64,000 bases of DNA from Pelotalea chapellei (GTDB lineage Bacteria; Desulfobacterota; Desulfuromonadia; Geobacterales; Pseudopelobacteraceae). The stretch covers positions 62,001 to 126,000 of the forward strand of contig NZ_JAHDYS010000001.1 in NCBI RefSeq assembly GCF_018531195.1. The letters are read 5' to 3'. A program made the position numbers and the translations under genes. The notes below the pieces were generated by a model, which searched no databases, was not told the DNA's origin, and worked only from the letters and a program-made list of their open reading frames with translations. This document shows, in pieces, positions 33,034-42,322 of this stretch. The first letter of the stretch is position 1, and each line of letters starts with the position of its first letter.

Positions 33034-34692
33034 GTGGATGATCGAGAAAAACTGCTGGAACAGCTGACCGGCGTCGATTCTTCAAAACTGAACTATTATG
33101 TGGAGCTTAAAAAACGCAACCAGGAAGTACTGAAGCAGAACAAGCGTCTTGAAATCCTGCATCAGCTGGCTCGCGACATCAATATCGACATGTCGATCTC
33201 CGACATCATCGAGAGGGCCTTTGCCAAATTACCCCAGACCCTCCCCTGCGATTTTCTCGGCCTGGTGGCGGTGAAGAACAGCGGCCTTATTCTCAAGGCG
33301 CTGATGCCCCATGATTTCTGCCGCATTGACAACTTCCCGGCCCACTCCCCTTCCCTCAAAGTCATACAGCAGAAAACAGCCGGCATCTTTAATCTGCCGC
33401 CTGAAGAACTGGACCATATTCGGATCAACCCCGCCTACCCTGGGCCCCTTCGGACGCTGGCGATAGCCCCCATGTTCAAAAGGGATGAAGCGATCGGTGC
33501 CCTTATCGTCGGCAGTGTCGGCAATAATTCCTATGACGATACTGATCTCAGTTTTGTGCAGCACCTGGCAGACCAGCTGTCCATCAGCATCCAGAATGCC
33601 CGCCTGTACAAACAGGTATCACGGGCCAAGGAGGAGTGGGAAGCAACCTTCATGGCAGTAACCGACCCGATCCTGCTGATCGATACCGACTATAATGTGC
33701 TGCTCCATAACGGCCGCCTCCCTGCAGAGATGCAGGGTTTCTGGAACCAGGCCATCAGCAGGAAGTGTTTTGCCAAGCTGCACGGCCGTACGGAGCCATG
33801 CCAGGAGTGCCCGATCCAGGAGGTCCAGCGCACACGCCAGCCGGTTTATCAGCGCTGGCAGACCGACTCGGGACTGGTGCTGGATCTTTCCTACTATCCG
33901 GTGCTGAACGAGAGCAGGGAACTGGCTGCGGTAACGATCATCCTCAAGGATGTCACTGAAAAAATCAAAATGGAGGGGCGCCTGGTGCAGTCGGCCAAGC
34001 TGGCGGCGCTGGGAGAGATGGCCGCCGGGGTGGCCCATGAACTGAACAGCCCTATGACCGTGATCATCGGCACTGCCCAGCTGGCGGCCAGGGAACTGCT
34101 GGAAGACAACCAGACGGAGCGTGCCGGTGAGTTGGAAGATATCGTCAATTCCGGCTTGCGCTGCAAGAGGATCATCCAGAACCTGCTGACTTTTTCCCGG
34201 CAGGACCAGCAGCCGGCAACGGAAATAGACCTGAATAACGAGGCGCTGCGGGTGCTGGGCATGATCAAGTACCAGATCAACCGCAGCCAGATCAACATTG
34301 TGGAAAAATTGGCGGCCGACCTCCCCTGCCTCACTGCCAATGGCCCCCAGATCCAGCAGGTGCTGACCAACTTTCTGATCAATGCCCGGGATGCCCTTTC
34401 AGAGGTGGAACGCCAGGAGAAGGTCATCACCGTTGCAACAGCGCTGCTTCGAAAAAATGGACAAAAATGGGCGGTATTGAGCGTCAATGACAACGGCACC
34501 GGCATTCCGCCGGAAAATCTGGCCAAGATTTTTACGCCGTTCTACACCAGCAAGGAAGCCACCAAAGGCACCGGCCTCGGCCTCTCGGTCAGTCTGGGGA
34601 TCGCCGAGTCTCACAACGGCACCATCGAAGTAGCCAGCACGCCGGGTGAGGGAAGCACCTTCTCTCTGCTGCTGCCGATTGACCAGCCATGA
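33034..34692 (+). CDS. Cytoplasmic sensor histidine kinase (GAF-PAS-HisKA-HATPase)
   Basis: A 552-residue kinase without membrane helices. Residues about 50-190 form a GAF domain, about 200-310 a PAS-like domain with ECPIQEVQRTRQPV and a Cys-rich loop, and the phosphoacceptor His 335 is in LGEMAAGVAHELNSPM. ATP-binding N, G1 and G2 boxes are NFLINARDAL, NDNGTGIPPENL and KGTGLGLSVSLG. GTG 33034 follows GAGGAAACAAC. It is encoded with a sigma-54 response regulator and follows the second ADH, so it may govern alcohol metabolism. Confidence 0.92.
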   Translation: MDDREKLLEQLTGVDSSKLNYYVELKKRNQEVLKQNKRLEILHQLARDINIDMSISDIIERAFAKLPQTLPCDFLGLVAVKNSGLILKALMPHDFCRIDNFPAHSPSLKVIQQKTAGIFNLPPEELDHIRINPAYPGPLRTLAIAPMFKRDEAIGALIVGSVGNNSYDDTDLSFVQHLADQLSISIQNARLYKQVSRAKEEWEATFMAVTDPILLIDTDYNVLLHNGRLPAEMQGFWNQAISRKCFAKLHGRTEPCQECPIQEVQRTRQPVYQRWQTDSGLVLDLSYYPVLNESRELAAVTIILKDVTEKIKMEGRLVQSAKLAALGEMAAGVAHELNSPMTVIIGTAQLAARELLEDNQTERAGELEDIVNSGLRCKRIIQNLLTFSRQDQQPATEIDLNNEALRVLGMIKYQINRSQINIVEKLAADLPCLTANGPQIQQVLTNFLINARDALSEVERQEKVITVATALLRKNGQKWAVLSVNDNGTGIPPENLAKIFTPFYTSKEATKGTGLGLSVSLGIAESHNGTIEVASTPGEGSTFSLLLPIDQP

Positions 34693-34715
34693 TGCCTGCG
34701 GAAACGAGAGGAGCC

Positions 34716-36242
34716 ATGTTGCCTATCCAGATATTGATCATCGATGATGAAGCGGATGTCTGCAGCTTTTTTCGGCGACTCCTCACAAAAAAGGGATATG
34801 AAGTAACCACGGCGACCAATGAGCCGGATGCGCTGAGCGCTCTGGCAGCGACCCGTTTCAGCGCCGCCCTGGTTGACTTGAAGCTGCCGGATACCGACGG
34901 CCTGACTCTGTTGCAGGCGGTCAAGGCCCGCCAACCCGCCTGCGAGGTCATCATCATGACCGGCTACAGCACCGTGAAAACCGCGGTGACCGCCATGCAG
35001 CTGGGGGCCTACGAATATCTGGAGAAGCCTTTCGAAGACATCGGCCAAATCGAGGAGCTGATCGCCCGTGCCGTGGCCCATGAAAACCGGCCACAGGGTG
35101 AGCAGGTCAGGGACGAATGGGCGGAAGTTGCCGCTGCGGTCGGGTTCCGGGTCGGGACGGCACTACCCATGCGGCGTCTTGTTTCCCTGGCTCACAAGGT
35201 GGCCGGCAAGAACATCAACGTGCTGATCCAGGGGAAAACCGGTACCGGCAAAGAGGTGCTTGCGCGCTTTATCCACGCCGCCTCCAACAGGGCCGACAAG
35301 ACCTTCATCCCGGTAAATTGCGGGGCACTGCCGGAAAACCTGCTGGAAAGCGAACTATTCGGGCACGAGCGGGGCGCCTTTACCGGAGCGAGCCAGACCC
35401 GCCGGGGCATCTTCGAACTGGCCAACCAGGGCACCCTGCTGCTGGACGAGATTGGCGACGCCAGCCCTATGATCCAGGTGAAGCTGTTGCGGGTGCTTGA
35501 GACCGGAGAATTCATGCGGGTCGGAGGCGAACGGCCAATCAGGACTGATGTGCGGGTGATTGCAGCCACCAATGTGGATCTTGAAGAGGCGATCCGCGAA
35601 AAGACTTTCCGCGAAGATCTGTACTATCGCCTCAATGTCGTTCGACTGGAGATTCCCTCCCTGCAGCAACGCCAGGAGGACATCCCCGACCTGGCAGCTC
35701 ACTTTGTGCGCCAATTCAATCCCGCTGCGCACCTTGCCCCTGAAGCGGTGCGCATGCTGCAGAATTACAGCTGGCCCGGCAATATCCGCGAACTTGCCAA
35801 TGTCATGCGGCGGGCGGTAGTGATGTGCCCCGATGACACCATCCTCCCCGACCACCTCAGCAGCCGGCTTCAGACCGCCGTCGGGCAGGCAGCGTCCGCT
35901 TTGACACCAGGTACAGGGATTCCAGGAGCCGCAGAGTTCCTGCAGGCAAGCGAACAGCTGCAGGAACAGTCGTCCGGTGCCAACCCCTTTGAGAAGCTTA
36001 CGGCACCGGAACTCGAACGTCTGCTCTCCGCGCTGCGGGGCATAGAAACCACTGTACTTTCAGCCATGGGGTTGCATGGGGCAACGGCATCGCCCCGCCA
36101 GGGGCTGAAAGAAACAGAGACCGAAGCGATCAGAAACGCCTTGAACCTGTGCCGGTGGAATATCACCGAAGCGGCCAGGACTCTGGGGATCGGCAGGAAT
36201 ACGCTGTATCGTAAAATCCGGCAGCTCGGGTTGAGCCGTTAA
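34716..36242 (+). CDS. NtrC-family sigma-54-dependent response regulator
   Basis: A 508-residue activator. Receiver domain with Asp 54 in LVDLKLPDTDG; AAA+ domain with Walker A GKTGTGKE (about 172-179) and the sigma-54 contact loop GAFTGA (about 220-225); Fis-type helix-turn-helix at the end (LGIGRNTLYRKIRQLG). An alternative start at 34689 would overlap the kinase stop as ATGA; I prefer 34716 with GAGAGGAG. The best nearby targets by sequence are the -24/-12 promoters at 29075 and 45018. Confidence 0.93.
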   Translation: MLPIQILIIDDEADVCSFFRRLLTKKGYEVTTATNEPDALSALAATRFSAALVDLKLPDTDGLTLLQAVKARQPACEVIIMTGYSTVKTAVTAMQLGAYEYLEKPFEDIGQIEELIARAVAHENRPQGEQVRDEWAEVAAAVGFRVGTALPMRRLVSLAHKVAGKNINVLIQGKTGTGKEVLARFIHAASNRADKTFIPVNCGALPENLLESELFGHERGAFTGASQTRRGIFELANQGTLLLDEIGDASPMIQVKLLRVLETGEFMRVGGERPIRTDVRVIAATNVDLEEAIREKTFREDLYYRLNVVRLEIPSLQQRQEDIPDLAAHFVRQFNPAAHLAPEAVRMLQNYSWPGNIRELANVMRRAVVMCPDDTILPDHLSSRLQTAVGQAASALTPGTGIPGAAEFLQASEQLQEQSSGANPFEKLTAPELERLLSALRGIETTVLSAMGLHGATASPRQGLKETETEAIRNALNLCRWNITEAARTLGIGRNTLYRKIRQLGLSR

Positions 36243-36581
36243 GCCCAAAAAAGCTTGTCTCGCAAAGGCGCAAAGACGCAAAGAAGGGCATAACAAAGGC
36301 TATGTTAGTCTTGAAGATCGAGACTTAAGGGCATTGTTTTTAAAAGATTTGAGGTTCTCTCCGCGTCCTTTGCGTCTTTGCGCGAGATAGTTTTCAGCCT
36401 AAGGTTTTGATCTTTAAATCGTGAAGCGAAAAAGCTGGTCTCGCAAAGCCGCGAAGACGCAAAGAAGGGCAAAAACAACGACTATGTCAGCCTCACGAAA
36501 AATCCCCGAAAAAGCCGGATTAAAATCTATAAAATTAAAACAGACTCGAAGATTTTGACTCTGCGGCTTGATTCTTAATAA
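36243..36581. repeat. Array of inverted CGCAAAGACGC repeats
   Basis: TCTCGCAAAGGCGCAAAGAC (starts about 36256) and a related copy at 36440 run in one direction; the inverse (TTTGCGTCTTTGCGCGAGAT) ends near 36389. They form long imperfect stems behind the regulator gene. The rest of this stretch holds no gene that I can support. Confidence 0.7.
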
Positions 36582-37043
36582 GATTGGCTGCTCGAATTCA
36601 TGAAACAGGCCCGGGCTGCCCTGGATGAAGGCTACCTTGTCTGCATCTTTGCCGAGGGGCAATTGACCCGCAACGGCATGCTGCGTGAATTTCGCGGCGG
36701 GTTCGAGCGCATTGTCAAAGGGACAACGTATCCCATCATTCCGGTCTATATCGGCGGCGCCTGGGGCAGCACCCTCTCCTATGCCCATGGCAAACTGCTG
36801 TCGCGCCTGCCGACGCTCTCCCCCTATCGGGTGAGCATCCTCTTCGGCACACCAATGGCTTCGACCAGTGCAGCCACAGAAGTACGCCAGAAGGTTGCGG
36901 AACTCTCCTGCGACTACTTCGATTCAAGCAAAAAGAGCCGCAGGCCGCTGGAGCCCACCATCGGCCTGCCGGTCCTGGGGACAGGCAAGATGGATCTGAA
37001 GGAAATCAGGGAGATTGCTTTGGCTGAGGCTCCAAAACCATGA
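36582..37043 (+). pseudogene. Truncated 1-acylglycerol-phosphate acyltransferase (PlsC family)
   Basis: The readable part runs DWLLEFMKQARAALDEGYLV then IFAEGQLTRNGMLREFRGG, which is motif III of PlsC-type acyltransferases, and PIIPVYIGGAWG, motif IV. The first catalytic motif HX4D and everything before it are missing: an in-frame TAA sits at 36579 and the CGCAAAGACGC repeats precede it. Probably inactive. The ATG at 36600 could still yield a 147-residue product. Its stop overlaps the next gene. Confidence 0.75.
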
Positions 37044-37771
37044 TCTGCCCCAAATGCGAACGTGATCAGCCTGAGGGCCTTGAGGAATGCCTGCACTGCG
37101 GAGTGATTTTTGCCAAAATACGGCATGTGCCGCGAATGACACCCGCTGAATCTGCTGTGACTCCTGTGGTTATCGCACCGGGCCGTGCGGCACTGCTTAA
37201 GGATCGCCTGTTTGCTGTTTCAGTTGAGGAAAACCGGCTGCTGCTGGCGGGACGTTTCTGCCTGTGGCTGGCGCTTGCCGCGTGGGGCTTCAGATTCATG
37301 ACCGCCCCGATCAGTGGAGAGTTCTTCAACCAGTCCTTCATGCACCTGATCAACCTCCCCTTCCACGAAGCAGGGCACCTTTTCTTTTCTCCCTTCGGCA
37401 GATTCTTGCAGGTTCTGGGCGGGACCCTGGGGCAGTGGATCATTCCGCTGGTGGTGTCGGGGAGCTTTCTGCTCAGGAGCGACCGCTTTGCCGCCTCGGT
37501 GGGTCTCTGGTGGCTCGGCCAAAGCTTCATGGACATTGCACCCTACATGGATGATGCCCGAGCCGGACAGTTGATGCTGCTGGGCGGGGTTACGGGAAGC
37601 GAGGTCGAGGATTACCACGACTGGGAGATCATCCTGACCCGCCTGGGATGGCTGCAGCACGACCACCTCATCGCCCGGATATCGTTCGGCTTTGGAATAG
37701 TGCTGATGCTTGCTGCACTCCTGTGGGGCGGCTATGTGCTTTACCGGCAGAATCACAGGCATTCATCGTAG
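37040..37771 (+). CDS. Zinc-ribbon membrane protein with HEAGH motif
   Basis: A 243-residue protein. A zinc ribbon opens it (MICPKCERDQPEGLEECLHC), then about four or five membrane helices. NLPFHEAGHLFFSPFGRFL contains an HExxH-type motif inside the membrane, as in site-2 (M50) proteases, but the second Asp-containing motif is not evident. It overlaps the acyltransferase fragment by 4 bases (ATGA). Protease activity is a guess. Confidence 0.7.
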   Translation: MICPKCERDQPEGLEECLHCGVIFAKIRHVPRMTPAESAVTPVVIAPGRAALLKDRLFAVSVEENRLLLAGRFCLWLALAAWGFRFMTAPISGEFFNQSFMHLINLPFHEAGHLFFSPFGRFLQVLGGTLGQWIIPLVVSGSFLLRSDRFAASVGLWWLGQSFMDIAPYMDDARAGQLMLLGGVTGSEVEDYHDWEIILTRLGWLQHDHLIARISFGFGIVLMLAALLWGGYVLYRQNHRHSS

Positions 37772-37794
37772 CAGCTTTTCAGCACTGGAGCACT

Positions 37795-37868
37795 AAGGGG
37801 ACAGGCATCTAATTGATATGGCACATAATTGGTGCCGGTCACCTTATCCTGTGCAGTGTGTCCCCTTA
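37795..37868. repeat. Small element flanked by AAGGGGACA / TGTCCCCTT
   Basis: A 9-bp perfect inverted repeat encloses about 55 bases. GTGTCCCC also follows the decayed transposase at 42.2 kb and appears at 43.08 kb, suggesting a shared family, though the bodies differ. Confidence 0.45.
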
Positions 37869-37998
37869 TCCTGTGAACTATAGTCGTCGGTAAATGTGTT
37901 TGATTTAACCGAACGGTCGTATAAGATTTTCCCTCTCGTCTGGTCAGGTCTTTGTTCCAGTACATGCAGGATAAATGTTCCATTCGGGCGGATCAGCT

Positions 37999-38022
37999 GT
38001 TCACGCGCGCGTGCGCGTGAAC
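37999..38022. other. Strong isolated hairpin
   Basis: GTTCACGCGC and GCGCGTGAAC form a perfect 10-bp stem with a GCGT loop. Together with the terminator 85 bases further and the palindrome ATAACTAGTTAT (38029-38040), this could be part of a small RNA; no gene lies in 37772-38188. Confidence 0.4.
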
Positions 38023-38104
38023 CGTTCAATAACTAGTTATATATTGCTTATGTTTTACGCTATTTCCCAGTACTCACTTCCGCTCTCTCGGGGACGCCAA
38101 ATAC

Positions 38105-38140
38105 AAAAAGGCCACTTCTTCTCTCGGAAGTGGCCTTTTT
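38105..38140. terminator. Bidirectional terminator
   Basis: AAAAAGGCCACTTC (38105-38118) and GAAGTGGCCTTTTT (38127-38140) form a perfect 14-bp stem with T-runs on both strands, between genes converging from 37771 and 38189. Confidence 0.9.
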
Positions 38141-38188
38141 ATTTTGTACTTCTTATTTAACGTCCAATCTCTCCTGTTTTATTGGATT

Positions 38189-39472
38189 TTAAGGAGACAA
38201 AGCAGTGGCAATTGCCTGAACTTCTGCTGATGTAAGGACGCTGAGGAACCCCATTCCCCCCACATTGCCGTTAATTGCTGCCTGAATTTGAGCTGCAGTG
38301 CTCCCCCTTTTGCTGGATGTGGCCAAGGGGCCATGGCAACCGGCGCAGTTTGTAGCATAGAGGGCCGCCCCATTGAGACTGGCAGCGTTTATGGTTATCG
38401 AAAGTGATTTGGAAGCGGTTGCGGCAGCCGCATCCGTTACCGTGAAAGAGGTAGTTGTCGTGCCTGCCGTGGTAGGTGTCCCTGAAATGACACCGGCCGC
38501 ATTCAGGGTCAGGCCTGCGGGAAGGCTGCTGCCGGGAGCAAGGGTCCAGTTATACGGGGTCGTGCCGCCGCTGGCTGCAAGAGTCTGACTGTATGCCGTG
38601 CCGACGGTGCCGGCGGTTAGCGGCGAGGCCGAGGTGATTGTTAATGAAGCACCGACCGGGTTCACAATTATGGAGAACGCCTGAGTCGCGGTTTTGGCCG
38701 GAGAGGCGGAATCGGTAACCGTTGCACTGAAATTGTAGGTCCCTGCCGTGGTCGGCGTCCCTGAAATGGCGCCAGTCGTTTCAGCCAGGCTCAGGCCTGG
38801 GGGAAGAGCACTCCCGGTTGCCGCTGCCCATGTCCATGTGTAAGCACCTGTGCCGCCGGTCGCGGCGAGGGTCTGGCTATAGGCTGTTCCAACCGTACCC
38901 GCAGGAAGCGGAGAAGTTGTGGTGACGGCTAAGGGGGCTACAGAAAAGCATCCCCACATGGAAAGGTGAGTGATGTTGAATGTTGCATTTCCTCCGGTGA
39001 CAGCCACGCCGGCCTGTTCAAGCACCCAGTTTGTGCCATTGTAACTGTAAACATCGACACTGGTTATTCCAGACGGGACAGCCACCACTACTGTAAGCGG
39101 AGTACTGAAATTTTTTACCTGGGTAGAACCTTTACTCATAGTTATGTCGAGGAGGAGGGCGAGTGAAGATCCACTTGGAGGCGCGGCGGGAAGACTGCTG
39201 GCGCTGGTGGATTTTGATGTCGTTGTCGTTATGGCCCCGGTTACAGGGGCTCCTGTCGAGTCGGTCAGGACGGAAGGGGAGCTAAATGTCATGCTGGTGA
39301 CGCCGGCTGGCGACGAAACCATTGTTCCGGCCGCTACGGTTCCTGTAGTAGCGTCTGCGGTTACCGAACCTGTGGTAGCTGTCGGACTATTGTTATGGTC
39401 ACTGCTGCAACCCGCACAAATTACAGTTAGAAGAGTTAGAAGATACAGAAACATTCTCGTTGTTTTTTTCAT
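38189..39472 (-). CDS. Lipoprotein with two Ig-like (He_PIG) repeats and a monohaem cytochrome c tail
   Basis: A 427-residue exported protein. The signal region (FLYLLTLLTVICAGCSSDHN) contains a probable lipobox cysteine. Two putative Ig-type repeats each carry GTVGTAYSQTLAA...GG, then LPAGL or LPPGL and GTPTTAGT. The C-terminal 60 residues contain CAGCH (a CXXCH haem c site) in ALYATNCAGCHGPLA. So it is probably an outer-surface haem protein. ATG 39472 lies 10 bases behind a weak GGGGCGAC. No operon partner is visible. Confidence 0.85.
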   Translation of the reverse strand: MKKTTRMFLYLLTLLTVICAGCSSDHNNSPTATTGSVTADATTGTVAAGTMVSSPAGVTSMTFSSPSVLTDSTGAPVTGAITTTTSKSTSASSLPAAPPSGSSLALLLDITMSKGSTQVKNFSTPLTVVVAVPSGITSVDVYSYNGTNWVLEQAGVAVTGGNATFNITHLSMWGCFSVAPLAVTTTSPLPAGTVGTAYSQTLAATGGTGAYTWTWAAATGSALPPGLSLAETTGAISGTPTTAGTYNFSATVTDSASPAKTATQAFSIIVNPVGASLTITSASPLTAGTVGTAYSQTLAASGGTTPYNWTLAPGSSLPAGLTLNAAGVISGTPTTAGTTTTSFTVTDAAAATASKSLSITINAASLNGAALYATNCAGCHGPLATSSKRGSTAAQIQAAINGNVGGMGFLSVLTSAEVQAIATALSP

Positions 39473-39802
39473 AGTCGCCCCTTTTTAATGCGGGATTAAT
39501 TTAATAAACCTGCATTAATTGTAGGCCTGAATATCTTTTTTTCAAGAAAGGGCCTTTCAACTTCGAGAAGCATAAGAATTGTCACGCCGGATCCTTTCAA
39601 AATTCTGCGCAGTTCATCGATTGTACTCCAGTGGGTCCAGGTAATATCGGCCATTGCCGCCCATTCCTTCGAGAAATTATGCCAGAGAACCTACACTTCC
39701 TTCTGGGACTGAAAGGTGACACTTCATTTAAGAATGCTAGAATTTTGGGTATATAAGACTGCAGATTACAGGCGTTACAGGCTGAATGTGTGTAGGTAAG
39801 CC
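39473..39802. other. Intergenic region without a supported gene
   Basis: Between two divergently transcribed genes. A small hairpin AATGCGGGA...CCTGCATT lies at about 39489-39520. Short open frames are present but none has a ribosome site or a recognisable product. Confidence 0.5.
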
Positions 39803-41347
39803 ATGACTTACGGCGATGATCATAACGCAGGCAAACTTGTAAGTAACCACAGCCTCTATAGAGAAAAGATTCTCGCTGAGCAGGTAAGGCAACTCTATAA
39901 CCTTGCACCATTCGGTTTTTTGGCCACGTTCATCAACTCGCTGATCGTATTCTTCATCATGAAAGATGTCACGCCCTACAGCCTGCTTGTACCCTGGCTG
40001 GCAGCGGTCTTGACCATCACTTCTATCAGGGTAGCGCTTGTACTCTGGTTCCGGTCCTCCAAACTGGAACCGGCCACGGTCAAAACATGGCAGGAACGGT
40101 TTCTTATCAGCCTGGTATGTGTCGGCCTTGCCTGGGGCAGTATCGGTTTCCTCCCCTTTTCAAATATCAGTCTCGCACATCAGGTTTTTATTGCATTTGT
40201 CTTGGGTGGCATGGCCGCAGGAGCTTCTTCAACTTTCTCCATGCTCAAGGCTGGCTACATAGCGTACAGCGTTCCCTCCCTGGCGCCGCTCACCCTGCAT
40301 TTCTTCCTGCTGAACGACCCGTTTCATTACGCCATGGGTGCAATGCTCTCTCTGTTCGGGGTCTTGCTCTGGAGAATATCCCTCCACAACTACTCGATAA
40401 ACTGGAAATCCCTGCTGCTCAGGTTCGAAAATCTTTCCATGATAGAGAGTCTGAATCAAGCTAAGGAACGGGTTGAAGGACTGAACTCGCAGCTTACGGA
40501 ACAAATAGATGCCAAGCTGCAGGCGGAAGCCGAACTCAGGGCGCAGCACGACCTTCTTGAACGCACCGTGGAGGAACGGACACGCGATCTGGTACAGGCA
40601 AATGAGCAGTTATCTACTGCAAAGGAGGCCGCCGAATCCGCCAATATAGCCAAGAGTGAGTTCCTTGCGAATATGAGTCATGAAATGAGGACCCCGCTTG
40701 CCGGAACCCTGGGGATGATAAATCTGGTGCTTGAGATGGACATCGCTGCCGAGGAGCGGCAATTGCTGGAGATGGCCAGGCGCTCAGCAGACTCCCTGCT
40801 GCCCATCATCTCGGATGTGCTGGATTTTTCCAGGCTTGAAGCGGGCGTCATGAGATTCAAAGAGGAAGATTTCGACCTCTCCAAAGTCGTGAGAACAGCT
40901 GTCGAAGTTGTTTCACTCACCGCAGCAGAAAAAAATATCGCACTTGCATGGAAGGTCGACGAGTCGGTGCCGGAGCACATGATCGGAGATGAAGGGCGGT
41001 TGCGCCAGGTCCTGGTTAATCTTCTAGGAAACGCGCTGAAATTCACCGAAGCAGGCCGCATCGAGGTTATGGTCCGGGACACCGGTGACGAGGAAATCGG
41101 GCGTCGGCTCATTCTTTTTTCAGTCCGCGACACCGGTGTGGGCATAGCGGTCGACCAGATGGAAAGGATCTTCGGCAAATTCACCCAGGTTGACTCAACC
41201 CTTACCAGGCGTCATGGGGGCACAGGGCTGGGACTGGCTCTCACACGGCAGATTGTGGAAAATTGGGGGGGTAAAGTCTGGGCTGAGAGCACGGTCGGAG
41301 CGGGTAGTACCTTTTATTTCACTCTTCCGATGTATCACGAGGATTGA
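39803..41347 (+). CDS. Membrane sensor histidine kinase
   Basis: A 514-residue kinase. About six membrane helices in residues 30-190, then a coiled coil (residues about 215-290, with VEERTRDLVQANEQLSTAKE), the phosphoacceptor His 293 in FLANMSHEMRTPLAG, and a HATPase domain with N box VLVNLLGNALKF, FSVRDTGVGIAVDQ and GGTGLGLALTRQI. No receiver domain is fused; the next gene, convergent, encodes a lone receiver. The periplasmic loops are short, so the membrane part itself may sense the signal. ATG 39803 follows AGGTAAGCC. Confidence 0.9.
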   Translation: MTYGDDHNAGKLVSNHSLYREKILAEQVRQLYNLAPFGFLATFINSLIVFFIMKDVTPYSLLVPWLAAVLTITSIRVALVLWFRSSKLEPATVKTWQERFLISLVCVGLAWGSIGFLPFSNISLAHQVFIAFVLGGMAAGASSTFSMLKAGYIAYSVPSLAPLTLHFFLLNDPFHYAMGAMLSLFGVLLWRISLHNYSINWKSLLLRFENLSMIESLNQAKERVEGLNSQLTEQIDAKLQAEAELRAQHDLLERTVEERTRDLVQANEQLSTAKEAAESANIAKSEFLANMSHEMRTPLAGTLGMINLVLEMDIAAEERQLLEMARRSADSLLPIISDVLDFSRLEAGVMRFKEEDFDLSKVVRTAVEVVSLTAAEKNIALAWKVDESVPEHMIGDEGRLRQVLVNLLGNALKFTEAGRIEVMVRDTGDEEIGRRLILFSVRDTGVGIAVDQMERIFGKFTQVDSTLTRRHGGTGLGLALTRQIVENWGGKVWAESTVGAGSTFYFTLPMYHED

Positions 41348-41359
41348 TGGTGAGAAAGA

Positions 41360-41737
41360 CTATTCTCCCAGATGTTTTTCCAGCACCGACAAAAGAATTT
41401 TGAAATCCACAGGCTTGGTTATGACATCGTCCATGCCTGCCGCAAAACATTTCTTGTGGTCTTCGGGAAAGGCATGGGCGGTCAACCCGACAATGGGTAT
41501 GTGTTTCCCTTCCATGGATTCCTTTTCCCGGATGGCCCTGGTGGTTTCCAACCCGTCTTTTCTAGGCATCTGCAAATCCATCAGGATGATTCCGAATTCG
41601 GTTGTATTCCAGGCCTCCAAAGCAGCCAGGCCATCGGAAACAATGGTGACCTGATAATCCTTCCTCTTCAGCAACTGCCCCATCATGAAGGCGATAGTTT
41701 CATCATCTTCTGCCAATAACACTCTTCTTGTGGTCAT
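41360..41737 (-). CDS. Single-domain response regulator
   Basis: A 125-residue receiver protein: LLAEDDETIAFMM, phosphorylation Asp 54 in IILMDLQMPRKDGL, switch threonine in PIVGLTAHAF, and ITKPVDF. This is like the receiver domain of hybrid kinases, and the neighbouring kinase lacks one. Start ATG 41737 has AAGGA at the correct distance. The gene is convergent with the kinase gene, with only 12 bases between stops. Confidence 0.9.
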   Translation of the reverse strand: MTTRRVLLAEDDETIAFMMGQLLKRKDYQVTIVSDGLAALEAWNTTEFGIILMDLQMPRKDGLETTRAIREKESMEGKHIPIVGLTAHAFPEDHKKCFAAGMDDVITKPVDFKILLSVLEKHLGE

Positions 41738-41946
41738 TTGCATTCCTTCACGGCGTGATGGACCTTCTTTATAGTTGCACAAAACCGGCTAAGTTCAAGC
41801 AGCGCTCCAGGCACTGTCCTGTGTTCCCTCGGGGGAATCAGGGGAAACAATACGAATTTCTGCAGTAGTCGCAATTGCCCACCACCATCCATTGTCGGAA
41901 CCCCCTTATTGTTGACTTATTAAAGAAGTCCTAATACCCTCCACGC

Positions 41947-42210
41947 ATGCCACGCTTATCCCGACTTGTCGTCCCAGGATATCCCATCACGTAACGCAGA
42001 GAGGCGGTAGGTCTATGGATATTTTTGCCAACGACAACCAGCGATGGTCATATCTCCGCCTGATTGCCGAAGAGACACGGCGGGTGGGAGTGCAGGTTTA
42101 CCTTGAGAACCGGAAGACCTGTCGGAAGTGATGACTTTATTGAAGAGATTGAACAGGCTACAGGCCGAAACCCACGACCGAAGCCGCCAGGAAGGCCAAA
42201 GGTGCGGTAA
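41947..42210 (+). pseudogene. REP-associated tyrosine transposase (Y1_Tnp) remnant
   Basis: The start reads MPRLSRLVVPGYPIT-stop, very like the beginning of REP-associated Y1 transposases. A later frame gives MDIFANDNQRWSYLRLIAEE then TRRVGVQVYLEN, and after a large deletion the C-terminus RPVGSDDFIEEIEQATGRNP with PPGRPK. The catalytic His-x-His and Tyr region is deleted. Around its end is GGTAATCCGTTGTGTCC, repeated near 43061-43083 as GCGTAATCCGTATTGTGTCC. Confidence 0.8.
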
Positions 42211-42322
42211 TCCGTTGTGTCCATAATTCCGTGTCACATAATTTCCTTGTCCCACAATTTCCTGCAACCACGCGTAACAGCGGCCCTGGCCACTGTACTT
42301 TCGCGACGTAAAGGCAACTAAC

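Noticed and set aside
39597-39911. 104-codon minus-strand frame
   Set aside because: Overlaps the promoter and start of the sensor kinase gene and shows no features.
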